From Elusimicrobiota bacterium (lineage in GTDB: Bacteria; Elusimicrobiota; Elusimicrobia; FEN-1173), in the NCBI GenBank assembly GCA_016722575.1, contig JADKIY010000001.1:682001-746000 (forward strand): DNA of 64,000 nucleotides. The letters are read 5' to 3'. Positions 15,879 to 24,055 of the stretch are shown one piece after another (position 1 is the stretch's first letter; each line of letters begins with the position of its first letter). The position numbers and the translations under genes are program-made. Under the pieces are notes generated by a model. The model ran no database searches, was not told the DNA's origin, and worked only from the letters and a program-made list of their open reading frames with translations.

Positions 15879-16265
15879 ATGATGTGGAAATGGACGGCGG
15901 ACGCCGTCGCGCTGTTGCACGTGGCGTGGATAGCGGCCTTTGTCTTGGGGCCCCTCGGGGGCCTTCGTCGGCCGGGGGTCCGGGCGGCCCATCTGTCCTT
16001 GCTGTGGATCACGGCCGGGATGTGGCACTACTATTGCCCGCTCACCGTGATTGAAAACATGATTCGCGTTCAATACGACCCCGCCGGGGCCTATGGCGGA
16101 GGATTTTTGAACCACTGCCTGGAAAACATCGTTGACTTGACGGCCTATGGAAAACCCTTGGCCCTGGGGGTCTTGGCGTGGGCCGCGGCCTGGAGCGTGA
16201 TTTACGGCGGGGTGTGGACGGGAGAATTAAAGAAAAAAGGGGCGTTGGCTACTTCGAAGAGGTAG
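15879..16265 (+). CDS. DUF2784-family membrane protein
   Basis: 128 residues with four predicted transmembrane helices. The DUF2784 pattern is visible: DAVALLHVAWIAAFVLGPLG at the start, then H-x-SLLWITAGMWHYYCPLTVIE and FLNHCLENIVDL. Its function is unknown; it is a small integral inner-membrane protein. ATG codons at 15879 and 15882 are both possible after GGAGG; the second has the better spacing. Its 3' end overlaps the convergent gene by 17 nt. It is probably transcribed from its own extended -10 just after tRNA-Phe. Confidence 0.8.
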   Translation: MMWKWTADAVALLHVAWIAAFVLGPLGGLRRPGVRAAHLSLLWITAGMWHYYCPLTVIENMIRVQYDPAGAYGGGFLNHCLENIVDLTAYGKPLALGVLAWAAAWSVIYGGVWTGELKKKGALATSKR

Positions 16266-16788
16266 GCGCGGCGCCCAGACGAACCGGTGCGTGGTTGTTG
16301 ATCCAGCTCAAAAGCTTTTCCCGGTGGACTTGCTGCAGCCAGGAGAGGATGAACCAGGCTTCCCGCCCGTCTTTGGTTTTTAAAACGACCGCCGCTTTCT
16401 CCGGTTCCGGGCTCCGCTCGTCGAATTGAATCGAAACCACTTCCGACCATTTCATGGACGATTTCCCGTTGGGGCTTTGAAGCGTCACGCCCTCTTTGTC
16501 CAGGCGCCATTGAATGAGGGGCGGCGCGGGACGGGCGAGCCAGAGCCCGAGGCCGGCGGCCAGGGACAAGGCCGGCGCCCCGAGACCGATGATCCTCGGG
16601 GAGAGAAAGGTGAAGTGCAGGTGCCGGGCGCCGAATTCCGCCGCGGGCCGGCGGAAGGCAAAGAGGATCGGCAGCACAACGAGGAGCGCCAGCAGGAAAA
16701 ACCGCGCCGTGGCCGGCCAGGTGGGCGCCATCCACATAAAAATAAGCGTGTCCGCCACTTCCAAAATCGTGTAACCGTGGGAGAGCAT
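16249..16788 (-). CDS. Hypothetical membrane protein with C-terminal PH-like domain
   Basis: 179 residues. Three hydrophobic helices are predicted (about residues 3-17, 25-45 and 65-90). A soluble C-terminal region of about 90 residues follows, containing WRLDKEGVTLQSPNGK, SSMKWSEVVSIQFDERSPEP and REAWFILSWLQQVHREKL. The alternating strands followed by one helix resemble the bacterial PH-domain membrane proteins that report on envelope state, but I do not recognise a named family. The ATG at 16788 is the first in frame. It ends 17 nt inside the convergent DUF2784 gene. Confidence 0.65.
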   Translation of the reverse strand: MLSHGYTILEVADTLIFMWMAPTWPATARFFLLALLVVLPILFAFRRPAAEFGARHLHFTFLSPRIIGLGAPALSLAAGLGLWLARPAPPLIQWRLDKEGVTLQSPNGKSSMKWSEVVSIQFDERSPEPEKAAVVLKTKDGREAWFILSWLQQVHREKLLSWINNHAPVRLGAAPTSSK

Positions 16789-16821
16789 AAGGTCGGTTTC
16801 TAGTTTAGCAAACGTCCCGAA

Positions 16822-18480
16822 TTAAAACACCTGGCTCGTTCCGAAGGTCACCAGCCAACGGCGTTCGCCTTCGATGGGCCGCACGGGCCGCGCCACGTCC
16901 AGTCGGATCACGTGCCCCAGGCTGGCCCGGGAAATGTGAAATCGAAGTCCGACGCCGACGTCCGCCCGAAGGTCCCGAAAGCGGACCGCCGCTTTTCGAG
17001 GCCAAGCGTAGCCCGCGTCGCCGAAGACCACGCCTCCCAAGCCGAACAAGTGAAGCACGTCCGGGAAAAAGAACAGCCGGTCCTCCGCGATGGCGGTGAA
17101 GAGCCGATTGCCGGCAAATTCGTTCAACGGGTACCCGCGAAGTCCGGTGTCTCCGCCCAGGAGCAGTTGGGTTTCATCGCCCGGCCGCACCACTTGTTCC
17201 CAGGCCGCGTGGGCCGTGAAGGTTTGCGCGCGGCTGAAGTGATTGTTGTATTCGACTTCCCACCGGCTTCGGGTGTTTTTCCACACCCCGTCCTCCCGCT
17301 GGCCCTCTCCGGAAACCGACGCCAAGGCGAAGGCCCCGGGACCGAGGGCCGCGCCGCGCCCGGCGACGGCTTTGGCGAAGGTCGCGTCGCCGGATTCCCG
17401 GAACCACCGGGACCGGGCGAACCCCACGTTGATCGTCAGCGTCGGTCCGAGGTTGATGTCCTCTTCCCGGTCGTAGGTCCGCACGTGGTCGACGGTGATG
17501 AAATTTTCCCGGTCCCATTGGACCGTGGGGCCCACCGAGTGGTACACCTGGTCCTCCCGCAGGCTGCGGACCGGCTGGGTGTCGAAGAGTTTGTTGTGGC
17601 GGTAGCCGTATTCCACCCCGATCCGGCGGATCCGTTTGGTGGTCGACCACAGGGACACGGCCGGGCCCGCGAAGAATTCCCGATTTTCCTTGCCCAGCCG
17701 GTTCACCTCTTCCCCGGCGATGAAGATCGGCGTTTCCGTCCGGGTGTAGCCCCCGGAGGTTCGGAGGGCGAAGGGCGTGACGCTGGAGAAAAACGGCCGT
17801 TCCACCCGAAGGGACCGGGCCGAGCCGTCGGTGGTGTCTTCGTAAAAACCGCCCAAGCGCCAGCGGGTGCCCAGGAGCGCCGGATCGTCATAGCCGACCG
17901 ACCGGCTGACGCGACCGGCGGCCTTTTTGTAAACGAAATTCAAATCCTTCCCCAGGCCAAAGAGGTTCTTTTCCCGCAGGCCGAAGCGGTATTTCAAGTC
18001 GCTCCCGGTTCCCGAGGCGCTGGCGGAGGGCTGAGTGCTCCAGGTTTCCTGGGATTGGACCATGACGTCCACCCGCCCGTTGCCGACGGGCACGGGGACC
18101 ACGCTCACGTCCCGGAGGCGCAGAATGCCCCGCAGGGCGCGTTCCGACTCCCGCGCCAAGGCGGGGTCGTAGAGGTCGCCTTCCTCGAACAGCAATTGCT
18201 GGTGAATCGTTCGTTCGGTGGTCGAAATGTGCAAGGCGTTGATCCCGCGGTAGACGCTTTTGTTTTCGGAGGGGACCGAGGTGTCGAAGATCCGCCGACG
18301 GATGATGTGGATCCGGGCGATGCGGTAGCCCCGGTAGCTGGGCGTCCCGGATCCCCGACGGGCGGGGGAGCGGGCCAGGAGGGTGTCGCCCCGGACGGGG
18401 GTTCCCCCCAGAAGGAGCCCGGCCAGCAGAAGACGCGCCCCGGCGGCGAAACGCCGGCCGAGGCCCGAAGAGGGGGTCAT
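16822..18480 (-). CDS. Omp85-family (BamA/TamA-like) outer-membrane protein
   Basis: 552 residues with an N-terminal signal peptide (RRFAAGARLLLAGLLLGG). One POTRA-like domain follows (about residues 45-140, HISTTERTIHQQLLFEEGDL and RESERALRGILRLRDVSVVP). The C-terminal 16-stranded barrel carries the L6 signature LGGDTGLRGYPLNEFAGNRL with its (L/V)RGY core. It is much shorter than BamA (five POTRAs), so it is a TamA- or surface-antigen-like member for outer-membrane insertion or export. The ATG at 18480 is only 6 nt after a TATAAT on the same strand (18492-18487), which suggests leaderless translation. It is divergent from yebC. Confidence 0.85.
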   Translation of the reverse strand: MTPSSGLGRRFAAGARLLLAGLLLGGTPVRGDTLLARSPARRGSGTPSYRGYRIARIHIIRRRIFDTSVPSENKSVYRGINALHISTTERTIHQQLLFEEGDLYDPALARESERALRGILRLRDVSVVPVPVGNGRVDVMVQSQETWSTQPSASASGTGSDLKYRFGLREKNLFGLGKDLNFVYKKAAGRVSRSVGYDDPALLGTRWRLGGFYEDTTDGSARSLRVERPFFSSVTPFALRTSGGYTRTETPIFIAGEEVNRLGKENREFFAGPAVSLWSTTKRIRRIGVEYGYRHNKLFDTQPVRSLREDQVYHSVGPTVQWDRENFITVDHVRTYDREEDINLGPTLTINVGFARSRWFRESGDATFAKAVAGRGAALGPGAFALASVSGEGQREDGVWKNTRSRWEVEYNNHFSRAQTFTAHAAWEQVVRPGDETQLLLGGDTGLRGYPLNEFAGNRLFTAIAEDRLFFFPDVLHLFGLGGVVFGDAGYAWPRKAAVRFRDLRADVGVGLRFHISRASLGHVIRLDVARPVRPIEGERRWLVTFGTSQVF

Positions 18481-18486
18481 CTCCTG

Positions 18487-18492
18487 ATTATA
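18487..18492 (-). promoter_or_regulatory. -10 element directly before the Omp85-like gene
   Basis: On the minus strand TATAAT is followed by 6 nt (CAGGAG) and the ATG at 18480. A start site at the usual distance would fall on or next to the A of ATG. No convincing -35 is visible. Confidence 0.45.
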
Positions 18493-18549
18493 ACGGATTT
18501 CGCCCGATCCTCCAGGGGACACGTCCGACGGCCCCCCGGTGAAATGTGG

Positions 18550-18555
18550 TAGAAT
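18550..18555 (+). promoter_or_regulatory. Extended -10 promoter for the yebC-ruv array
   Basis: TGGTAGAAT (18547-18555) lies 33 nt before the yebC ATG; AAGGAG (18575-18580) is the ribosome site. It has the same TGG-TAnAAT form as the elements at 15427 and 63653. The -35 is weak. Confidence 0.45.
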
Positions 18556-18587
18556 CCGACCCACTCACCTTCTCAAGGAGTTTCGCT

Positions 18588-19322
18588 ATGTCAGGCCATT
18601 CCCGTTGGGCGGGCATCAAACACAAAAAAGGCGCGCTGGACGCCAAGCGCGGCAAAGTTTTTACCCGGATCGTCCGGGAATTGACCATCGCGGCCAAAAC
18701 CGGCGGCGGCAAGCCCGACCACAACCCCCGCCTTCGCAAAGCCATGGACGACGCCAAGGCGGCCAACATGCCCTTGGACAACGTCAAAAAGGCGATTCAG
18801 CGCGGCACCGGCGAAATCCCCGGCGTGGTGTTCGAGGAGATTTCCTACGAAGGCTACGGTCCCGGCGGGGCGGCCGTCTTTTTGACCGGCACCACCGACA
18901 ACAAAAACCGCACGGCGTCGGAAATCCGGAAAATTTTTTCCAGCCACGGCGGCAACATGGGCGAATCCGGCTGCGTGGCGTGGATGTTCCATTCCAAAGG
19001 CCTCCTCACCGTGGACAAGGAAGCGTTTAAAGACGAGGAAAAGCTGATGACCGCCGCCCTGGAAGCGGGGGCCGAGGACATGAAAGCCGACCGGCCGGAC
19101 GTCTTCGAGGTCATCACCGCTCCCGCCGATTTCGAAAAGGTGAAGGCGGCCGTGGCCGCCGCCGGCGTTCCCATCGCCTCGGCCGAGATCACGATGGTGC
19201 CCCAAAACATGGTGACGCTCACCGGCGGCGACGCCACCCGCACCATCGACCTCCTGGACGCCCTGGAGAACCACGACGACGTCAAAGACATTCACACCAA
19301 CGGCGATATTGAAGAAAAGTAA
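18588..19322 (+). CDS. yebC: YebC/PmpR-family (TACO1-like) protein
   Basis: 244 residues covering the whole family. It opens with SGHSRWAGIKHKKGALDAKR, followed by GKVFTRIVRELTIAAK, NMPLDNVKKAIQRGTGE, YEGYGPGGAA, EIRKIFSSHGGNMGESGCVA and a C-terminal domain around EITMVPQNMVTL. Members are described as DNA-binding transcription regulators and, more recently, as ribosome-associated factors that ease translation of difficult sequences. In this genome the gene heads the ruvCAB array, a common arrangement. AAGGAG precedes the ATG; upstream in-frame codons from 18546 lack a ribosome site and are not conserved. Confidence 0.96.
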   Translation: MSGHSRWAGIKHKKGALDAKRGKVFTRIVRELTIAAKTGGGKPDHNPRLRKAMDDAKAANMPLDNVKKAIQRGTGEIPGVVFEEISYEGYGPGGAAVFLTGTTDNKNRTASEIRKIFSSHGGNMGESGCVAWMFHSKGLLTVDKEAFKDEEKLMTAALEAGAEDMKADRPDVFEVITAPADFEKVKAAVAAAGVPIASAEITMVPQNMVTLTGGDATRTIDLLDALENHDDVKDIHTNGDIEEK

Positions 19323-19346
19323 AGCCGTGGTTCCGGGACCGTCCGC

Positions 19347-19856
19347 GTGAGGGTCTTGGGCATCGACCCCGGCGTGGCCACGACGGGCTGGGGCGTGGTG
19401 GAGCGGCGGGGCGACCGCTTGGTGGCCCTGGATCACGGGGTGATACGAACGCCCGCCAAAACCCCTCTGGCCGATCGCCTTTGCCTCATCGCCCGGGAAC
19501 TGCGGTCCCTCGTGGCCCGGGTGCAACCCGACGCCGCCGCCATTGAAGAGCTTTTTTTCGCCAAGGAAAGCCGGAGCGCCGCCATCGTCGGCCACGGACG
19601 GGGAGTGTTGCTCCTCGCCTTGGCCGAACTGGGCCTGCCCATTCACGAATACAATCCCAAGCGGGTCAAAGTCGCCCTCACCGGCCACGGCGGCGCCGAA
19701 AAATTTCAAATGCAGAACATGATCCAACGCCTCCTGGGCCTGCCCGAAATACCCAAACCCGACGACGCGGCCGACGCGCTCGCCATCGCCCTTTGCCATT
19801 TGAACACCTTTGTTCCGCCCGCCGCTCTCGCGGGTCGGTCCGGCGGCGCGCGATGA
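19347..19856 (+). CDS. ruvC: Holliday junction resolvase RuvC
   Basis: A 169-residue endonuclease that cuts Holliday junctions symmetrically together with RuvAB. The RNase H-like active site is visible: Asp7 in VLGIDPGVATTGWGVV, Glu in AAAIEELFFAKES, and the acidic pair in KPDDAADALAIALCH. It starts at the GTG at 19347, giving the usual MRVLGIDPG opening. Its stop overlaps the ruvA start (ATGA), so ruvC and ruvA are translationally coupled; ruvB follows directly. Confidence 0.97.
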   Translation: MRVLGIDPGVATTGWGVVERRGDRLVALDHGVIRTPAKTPLADRLCLIARELRSLVARVQPDAAAIEELFFAKESRSAAIVGHGRGVLLLALAELGLPIHEYNPKRVKVALTGHGGAEKFQMQNMIQRLLGLPEIPKPDDAADALAIALCHLNTFVPPAALAGRSGGAR

Positions 19857-20458
19857 TTTCCCGCCTTCGAGGCTCCGTCGTGGAGAAAACCGCCGGGGCC
19901 GTGGTCGTGGACGCGGGCGGGGTGGGTTACGAGGTGGCGGTGGCGTCCGGCACCGCGGCCCGCTTGCCGGATTTGGGGGAAGAGGCGCGGTTGTATGTGG
20001 TGGAATCGGTGGCCATGTACGGCGGCGGAACCACCCTTTACGGGTTTTTGACCGAGGGGGAAAAACGACTGTTTAACGCTCTGCGGGACCACGTCCCGGG
20101 CACCGGGGCGAAAAAGGCCCTGGAGCTCCTGGACAAAGCTTCCGGCTCCCTCGTCGATTTTTACGGCGCCGTTGCCGACAAAAATGCCGGCGCCCTGGCG
20201 TCCCAATTCGGGTTCACCGCCAAAACCGCCGAAAAATTAGTGGCCGCGCTTCACGGCAAGTTGGACGCGGTCCCCGCTTCCGACCGTCCGGCCCGGGGCT
20301 CGAGCGCCCTGGAGGAAGCGGTGGCCGGCTTAATCGCCCTGGGCTACCGTGAACCGGCCGCCCGGGCGGCGGCTCAAACGGCCCAGTCCGGCGGGGCCGG
20401 CGGCGCGGCTCAGGATTTGATCCGCGAATCCCTGCGGCATCTGTCGGGAAGGAACTGA
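19853..20458 (+). CDS. ruvA: Holliday junction branch migration protein RuvA
   Basis: 201 residues. The N-terminal OB fold (MISRLRGSVVEKTAGAVVV, VGYEVAVASG) is followed by HhH motifs. The first holds ALRDHVPGTGAKKALELLD where most RuvA have GIGPKxAL; the second is QFGFTAKTAEKLV. An Ala/Gly-rich linker leads to the C-terminal three-helix domain that contacts RuvB (ALEEAVAGLIALGYREPAAR). RuvA tetramers bind the four-way junction and load the RuvB motor. The ATG overlaps the ruvC stop and the stop is 3 nt before ruvB. Confidence 0.95.
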   Translation: MISRLRGSVVEKTAGAVVVDAGGVGYEVAVASGTAARLPDLGEEARLYVVESVAMYGGGTTLYGFLTEGEKRLFNALRDHVPGTGAKKALELLDKASGSLVDFYGAVADKNAGALASQFGFTAKTAEKLVAALHGKLDAVPASDRPARGSSALEEAVAGLIALGYREPAARAAAQTAQSGGAGGAAQDLIRESLRHLSGRN

Positions 20459-20461
20459 CTC

Positions 20462-21499
20462 GTGGACGACCTCCGCTCCATCGCCCCCGCCGCCCAGGAA
20501 GGCGAACCGCCCCTCGACGCCGCTCTCCGTCCAAAAAAATTGGCCGAGTTCGTCGGCCAGGACAAGCTCAAACGAAACCTTTCGGTTTTCATCGGCGCCG
20601 CCAAAAAACGGAAAGAGGCGCTGGATCACTGCCTTTTTTCCGCACCGCCGGGCCTGGGCAAAACGACCTTGGCCCACATCATCGCCGAGGAGCTGGGCGT
20701 GGGGCTTCGCCAAACCTCCGGACCGGTGTTGGAACGGGTGGGGGACTTGGCGGCCATTTTGACAAGCCTCCAGGACGGCGACGTGTTCTTCGTCGATGAA
20801 ATCCACCGGTTGAACCACTCGGTGGAAGAGGCCCTTTACCCCGCCATGGAGGATTTTTGCCTGGACATCATCATCGGCCAGGGCCCCTCCGCCAAAACCA
20901 TCAAATTGCCGTTGCCGCGTTTCACGCTCGTGGGCGCCACCACGCGGGCCGGGCTCTTGACCGGGCCTTTGCGGGACCGGTTCGGCATCGTGGCGACCCT
21001 GGATTTTTACGAGGAATCGGATTTGGCGGTCATCGTTCAGCGGTCAAGCCGACTTTTGAACGCCGCCATCGACGGCGAAGCCGCCGGGGAAATCGCCCAC
21101 CGCGCGCGGGGCACGCCCCGGGTGGCCAACCGCCTTCTGCGGCGGGTTCGGGATTTCGCGGATTTGGAGTCCGCCGGACGCATCGTGCCGGCCGTCGCCC
21201 GCCAAGCCTTGGACGCCTTGGAAGTTGACCGGGAGGGGTTGGATGCCGTGGACCGGAAGATCCTCCACGCCCTTTTGACCAAGTTCGGGGGCGGGCCCGT
21301 GGGCGTGGACACCCTGGCCGTCGCCGTCAGCGAACAGCGGGACACCGTTGAAGACGTCTACGAACCCTATTTGATCAAAGCGGGATTTTTGGCCCGCACC
21401 CCTCGGGGCCGCGTGGCGACGCCCCGGGCCTGGACGCACCTGGGGCTTTCCGCGCCGAAGGACCCCTCGGCGGTATCCCCCACCCTCTTCGCCCCGTGA
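20462..21499 (+). CDS. ruvB: Holliday junction helicase RuvB
   Basis: A 345-residue AAA+ motor driving branch migration. It shows LRPKKLAEFVGQDKLKRNL, Walker A APPGLGKTTLAHIIA, Walker B VFFVDEIHRLNHSVEEALYP, sensor 1 FTLVGATTRAGLLTGPLRDRF with the arginine finger, sensor 2 GTPRVANRLLRRVRDFA, and the C-terminal winged-helix DNA-binding domain starting near KILHALLTKFGGGPVGVDTL. It starts at a GTG 3 nt after ruvA. The C-terminal tail is a little longer than usual. Confidence 0.98.
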   Translation: MDDLRSIAPAAQEGEPPLDAALRPKKLAEFVGQDKLKRNLSVFIGAAKKRKEALDHCLFSAPPGLGKTTLAHIIAEELGVGLRQTSGPVLERVGDLAAILTSLQDGDVFFVDEIHRLNHSVEEALYPAMEDFCLDIIIGQGPSAKTIKLPLPRFTLVGATTRAGLLTGPLRDRFGIVATLDFYEESDLAVIVQRSSRLLNAAIDGEAAGEIAHRARGTPRVANRLLRRVRDFADLESAGRIVPAVARQALDALEVDREGLDAVDRKILHALLTKFGGGPVGVDTLAVAVSEQRDTVEDVYEPYLIKAGFLARTPRGRVATPRAWTHLGLSAPKDPSAVSPTLFAP

Positions 21500-21545
21500 C
21501 GCCGCCGGTGCCGGCCCGCTTCAACCTTCTCCCGTAAATCCTCCC

Positions 21546-22685
21546 GTGCGCGCCCTTCGATTGGGTTTGGTCTTGGCGTTGTTGCCCGTGGCGCCCCTTC
21601 GGGCGGACCGCCGCCCGCCCTACGTTCCGCCGATTCTCCGCATCGGACTCCTTAAACAAACCACCTCGGTGGATTTGGGCCCCGGCGATTATTTATTGGA
21701 AGGCCCGGCCCCCAGAAAACGTTTAACCCTTAAGAAAGCGGCCCGGCTTCAAATCGCGGGGGCCGGGTTCATTGTGAACAAGGCACGGTGGGGAGCCTCC
21801 GTGATCCTCGCCCCCACGACTCCCGCCGACGAGGTCTGGTTGAACGGGCGTCCCTACCGGGGCCGGCTGGAAGTCACCCGAACGGGCCCGGCTTTCCGCG
21901 TGGTGAACCTGATTTCCGTCGAAGACTATCTCCGCGGCGTCCTTCAGATGGAAACCTCCGATACGTGGCCCGAGCAGGCCCTCAAAGCCCAAGCGGTTAT
22001 CAGCCGCACCTACGCGCTTCGCAACCGCGGCCGTCACGGTCGCCAGGGGTTCGATTTTTGCCGGGAGCCCCACTGTCAAACCTACGGCGGGGCCCAGGCC
22101 GAACGCCGCCTGACCGACGCCGCCGTGGACGCCACCCGGGGCGAGGTTCTCGTGGACCGAAAACACCGCCTGGTGGGGACGGTGTACCATTCCTGCTGCG
22201 GCGGATCCACCGAATCGGCCGAGAACGTTTGGGAGCGGGGCGGCCAACCGTATTTGGCGCCGGTCTCCTGCAAATGGTGCCGGGGCTCGCCCCACTACAC
22301 CTGGACGGCCAAGGTGTCCAACGAGTTGGTCACTCGGTCCCTCCAGACGGGCGGCGTGCCGGTGGGCACGGTGCGGGCCCTGGGCATTTTATCCCACACG
22401 CCCTCGGGCCGGGTGTACCGCGTCCGGGTCTACGGCGATCGCGACACCGTCGATTTAAAAGCCAACGTCTTTCGAAACCTGGTGGACCCGCGGCTCATTC
22501 GGAGCACCTTTTGGTCCGGGCTTTCCAAACGGGGCAATGTTTGGCAAATCCACGGCCGGGGGTGGGGGCACGGCGTGGGACTTTGCCAATGGGGCATGCG
22601 CTCCCTGGCGGAAAAAAGCATGAACTACGGCCAAATCCTCCGTTATTATTACCGCGCCGTTTCCATCGACGATTTTCGTGAATAA
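21546..22685 (+). CDS. SpoIID/LytB-domain exported protein
   Basis: 379 residues with a signal peptide (LGLVLALLPVAPLRADRR). The first 110 residues are a beta-rich region. The SpoIID domain follows, with VNLISVEDYLRGVLQMETSD, ALKAQAVISRTYALRNRG, CQTYGGAQAERRLTDAAV, YHSCCGGSTESAENVW, YLAPVSC and, near the end, HGRGWGHGVGLCQWGMRSLA. In Bacillus this domain is a lytic transglycosylase acting on stem-free peptidoglycan. In diderms it is taken to act on septal peptidoglycan and is inferred to be periplasmic here. A GTG start lies 46 nt after ruvB, and the stop overlaps queA by 8 nt. Confidence 0.93.
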   Translation: MRALRLGLVLALLPVAPLRADRRPPYVPPILRIGLLKQTTSVDLGPGDYLLEGPAPRKRLTLKKAARLQIAGAGFIVNKARWGASVILAPTTPADEVWLNGRPYRGRLEVTRTGPAFRVVNLISVEDYLRGVLQMETSDTWPEQALKAQAVISRTYALRNRGRHGRQGFDFCREPHCQTYGGAQAERRLTDAAVDATRGEVLVDRKHRLVGTVYHSCCGGSTESAENVWERGGQPYLAPVSCKWCRGSPHYTWTAKVSNELVTRSLQTGGVPVGTVRALGILSHTPSGRVYRVRVYGDRDTVDLKANVFRNLVDPRLIRSTFWSGLSKRGNVWQIHGRGWGHGVGLCQWGMRSLAEKSMNYGQILRYYYRAVSIDDFRE

Positions 22686-23760
22686 CGGGAGCGGAGCGGG
22701 GTTTCTGGAATTTCCGGAGATACCCGAAGAGCTGATTGCCCAATCGCCGTCCCCGCGGCGGGACGCCGCCCGGCTGCTGGTTCTCCCCCGAGCGGGCGGG
22801 GAGGTCGAGCACCGGGTGTTTTCCGAATTGCCGGACTTTTTTTCGCCCGGCGACGCCCTGGTGTTGAACGACGCCCGGGTGATTCCCGCCCGGTTGACCG
22901 CCCGAAAACCCACGGGCGGGCGCGTCGCCCTCCTGCTCCTCAAACGGTTTCCACCCGAGGCGGGCGGGGAACGCTGGACCTCCCTGGCGACCCCGAAACC
23001 GAAACCCGGCCTTCGTCTCGTCTTGTCGGACGGAACCGCCGCGACCGTTCTGGGCCCCGCCCCCGACGGGGAGCACGAAATCCTCTTCGAGCGATCCATC
23101 GCCGGGGATTTGGACCGGCTGGGGCGTCCGCCGCTCCCACCCTACATCGCCGCGCCGGCTTCGGCCGAAACGGATCAACGGGACCGGGAGTACTATCAAA
23201 CCGTGTATGCCGCCGACGGGCCCCTTCCCGACGACGGCCGGGCCCACGCTCCCGGCGCCGTCGCGGCCCCCACGGCCGGGCTCCACTTCACGCCGGCGCT
23301 CTTGGACGCTCTGCGGGCCCGGGGCGTCCAGGTCCTGTTCCTGACCCTGCGCGTCGGGTGGGGGACTTTCCGACCCATCGCGGCGGACTTCCGGGACCAT
23401 CGCATGCTGCCCGAAGAATTCTATTTGCCGGCGTCCACCGCCGATGCCGTCAACGAAACCCGACGGCGCGGCGCGGCCGTCTGGGCCTGCGGCACGACCG
23501 CGGTCCGCGTGTTGGAATCCCAAGCCGACGAACAGGGACGCCTTCGGGCGGGCGCCGGCGAAACGGGGCTCTACATCGTTCCCGGCCATCGTTTCCGTAT
23601 CGTCGACCGGTTGATCACGAATTTCCACATGCCCCGCCACACGCCGCTTCTGCTGGCCGCCGCCTTCGCGGGCGTGGATCTCCTTCGGGATTCCTACCGC
23701 CAAGCCGTCGATCGCCGTTACCGTTTCATGTCCTACGGCGATGCCATGGCGATTCTTTAG
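22678..23760 (+). CDS. queA: S-adenosylmethionine:tRNA ribosyltransferase-isomerase QueA
   Basis: 360 residues. It transfers and rearranges the ribose of SAM onto 7-aminomethyl-7-deazaguanine in tRNA, giving epoxyqueuosine. Conserved blocks: PEELIAQSPSPRRDAARLLV, FFSPGDALVLNDARVIPARL, EILFERS, RPPLPPYI, YQTVYA, HAPGAVAAPTAGLHFTPALL, TLRVGWGTFRPI and RLITNFHMPRHTPLLLAAAF. The GTG start overlaps the upstream SpoIID-like gene. It is the last gene before the giant insertion; its usual partner tgt is found 20.5 kb downstream. Confidence 0.98.
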   Translation: MNNGSGAGFLEFPEIPEELIAQSPSPRRDAARLLVLPRAGGEVEHRVFSELPDFFSPGDALVLNDARVIPARLTARKPTGGRVALLLLKRFPPEAGGERWTSLATPKPKPGLRLVLSDGTAATVLGPAPDGEHEILFERSIAGDLDRLGRPPLPPYIAAPASAETDQRDREYYQTVYAADGPLPDDGRAHAPGAVAAPTAGLHFTPALLDALRARGVQVLFLTLRVGWGTFRPIAADFRDHRMLPEEFYLPASTADAVNETRRRGAAVWACGTTAVRVLESQADEQGRLRAGAGETGLYIVPGHRFRIVDRLITNFHMPRHTPLLLAAAFAGVDLLRDSYRQAVDRRYRFMSYGDAMAIL

Positions 23761-23869
23761 TCCCGCATTCGTTTACACAAGATTTACAATTCCCCAAGGG
23801 CGCGTTAACCTCCCGAAATTATCATTAGGTTGTTCCTAAGATGTTTGCCGATTCCCCGGGAGGGACGCC

Positions 23870-24055
23870 TTGCACCGATTAATTGCCTCCGATTGCCAAT
23901 GCGACGCCTGCCGCCAACGGCGCGTCGCCTATCTGTGGGTTCGCGGCGGCCGACGGGACCACCGGTCTCGGCCCCCCCACACCGAAACCTCGAAACGACC
24001 CCCCGAAAAAACCAAATTGCGCCAATGGTGGAGCAACCTTTTCCGATGCGGATAA
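23870..24055 (+). CDS. Small Cys-containing protein overlapping the start of the giant gene
   Basis: 61 residues, TTG start, with GGAGG at 23859-23863 at good spacing. The N-terminal part has CxCxxC (SDCQCDACRQRRVAYLWVRG), which could hold zinc or iron. The rest is basic and Pro-rich and ends WWSNLFRCG. Its stop at 24053-24055 overlaps the ATG of the giant gene (24046) by 10 nt, so ribosomes finishing this ORF can restart on the giant gene. The 109 nt between queA and this ORF are AT-richer than their surroundings and may hold a promoter (TTTACA at 23783-23788 is a possible -35). No family is recognised; it may be a leader peptide or a small partner protein. Confidence 0.5.
   Translation: MHRLIASDCQCDACRQRRVAYLWVRGGRRDHRSRPPHTETSKRPPEKTKLRQWWSNLFRCG

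Noticed and set aside
16249..16265. Overlap of the DUF2784 gene and the convergent membrane protein as a sign of a wrong call
   Set aside because: Both frames show proper family or topology features; short convergent 3' overlaps occur elsewhere in this window (3408-3411, 9069-9072).
23830..24045. Extension of the giant gene to an earlier start codon
   Set aside because: The 72 extra residues are basic and Pro-rich and would bury the export signal that begins at 24046; the small ORF at 23870 occupies the same DNA with a better ribosome site.
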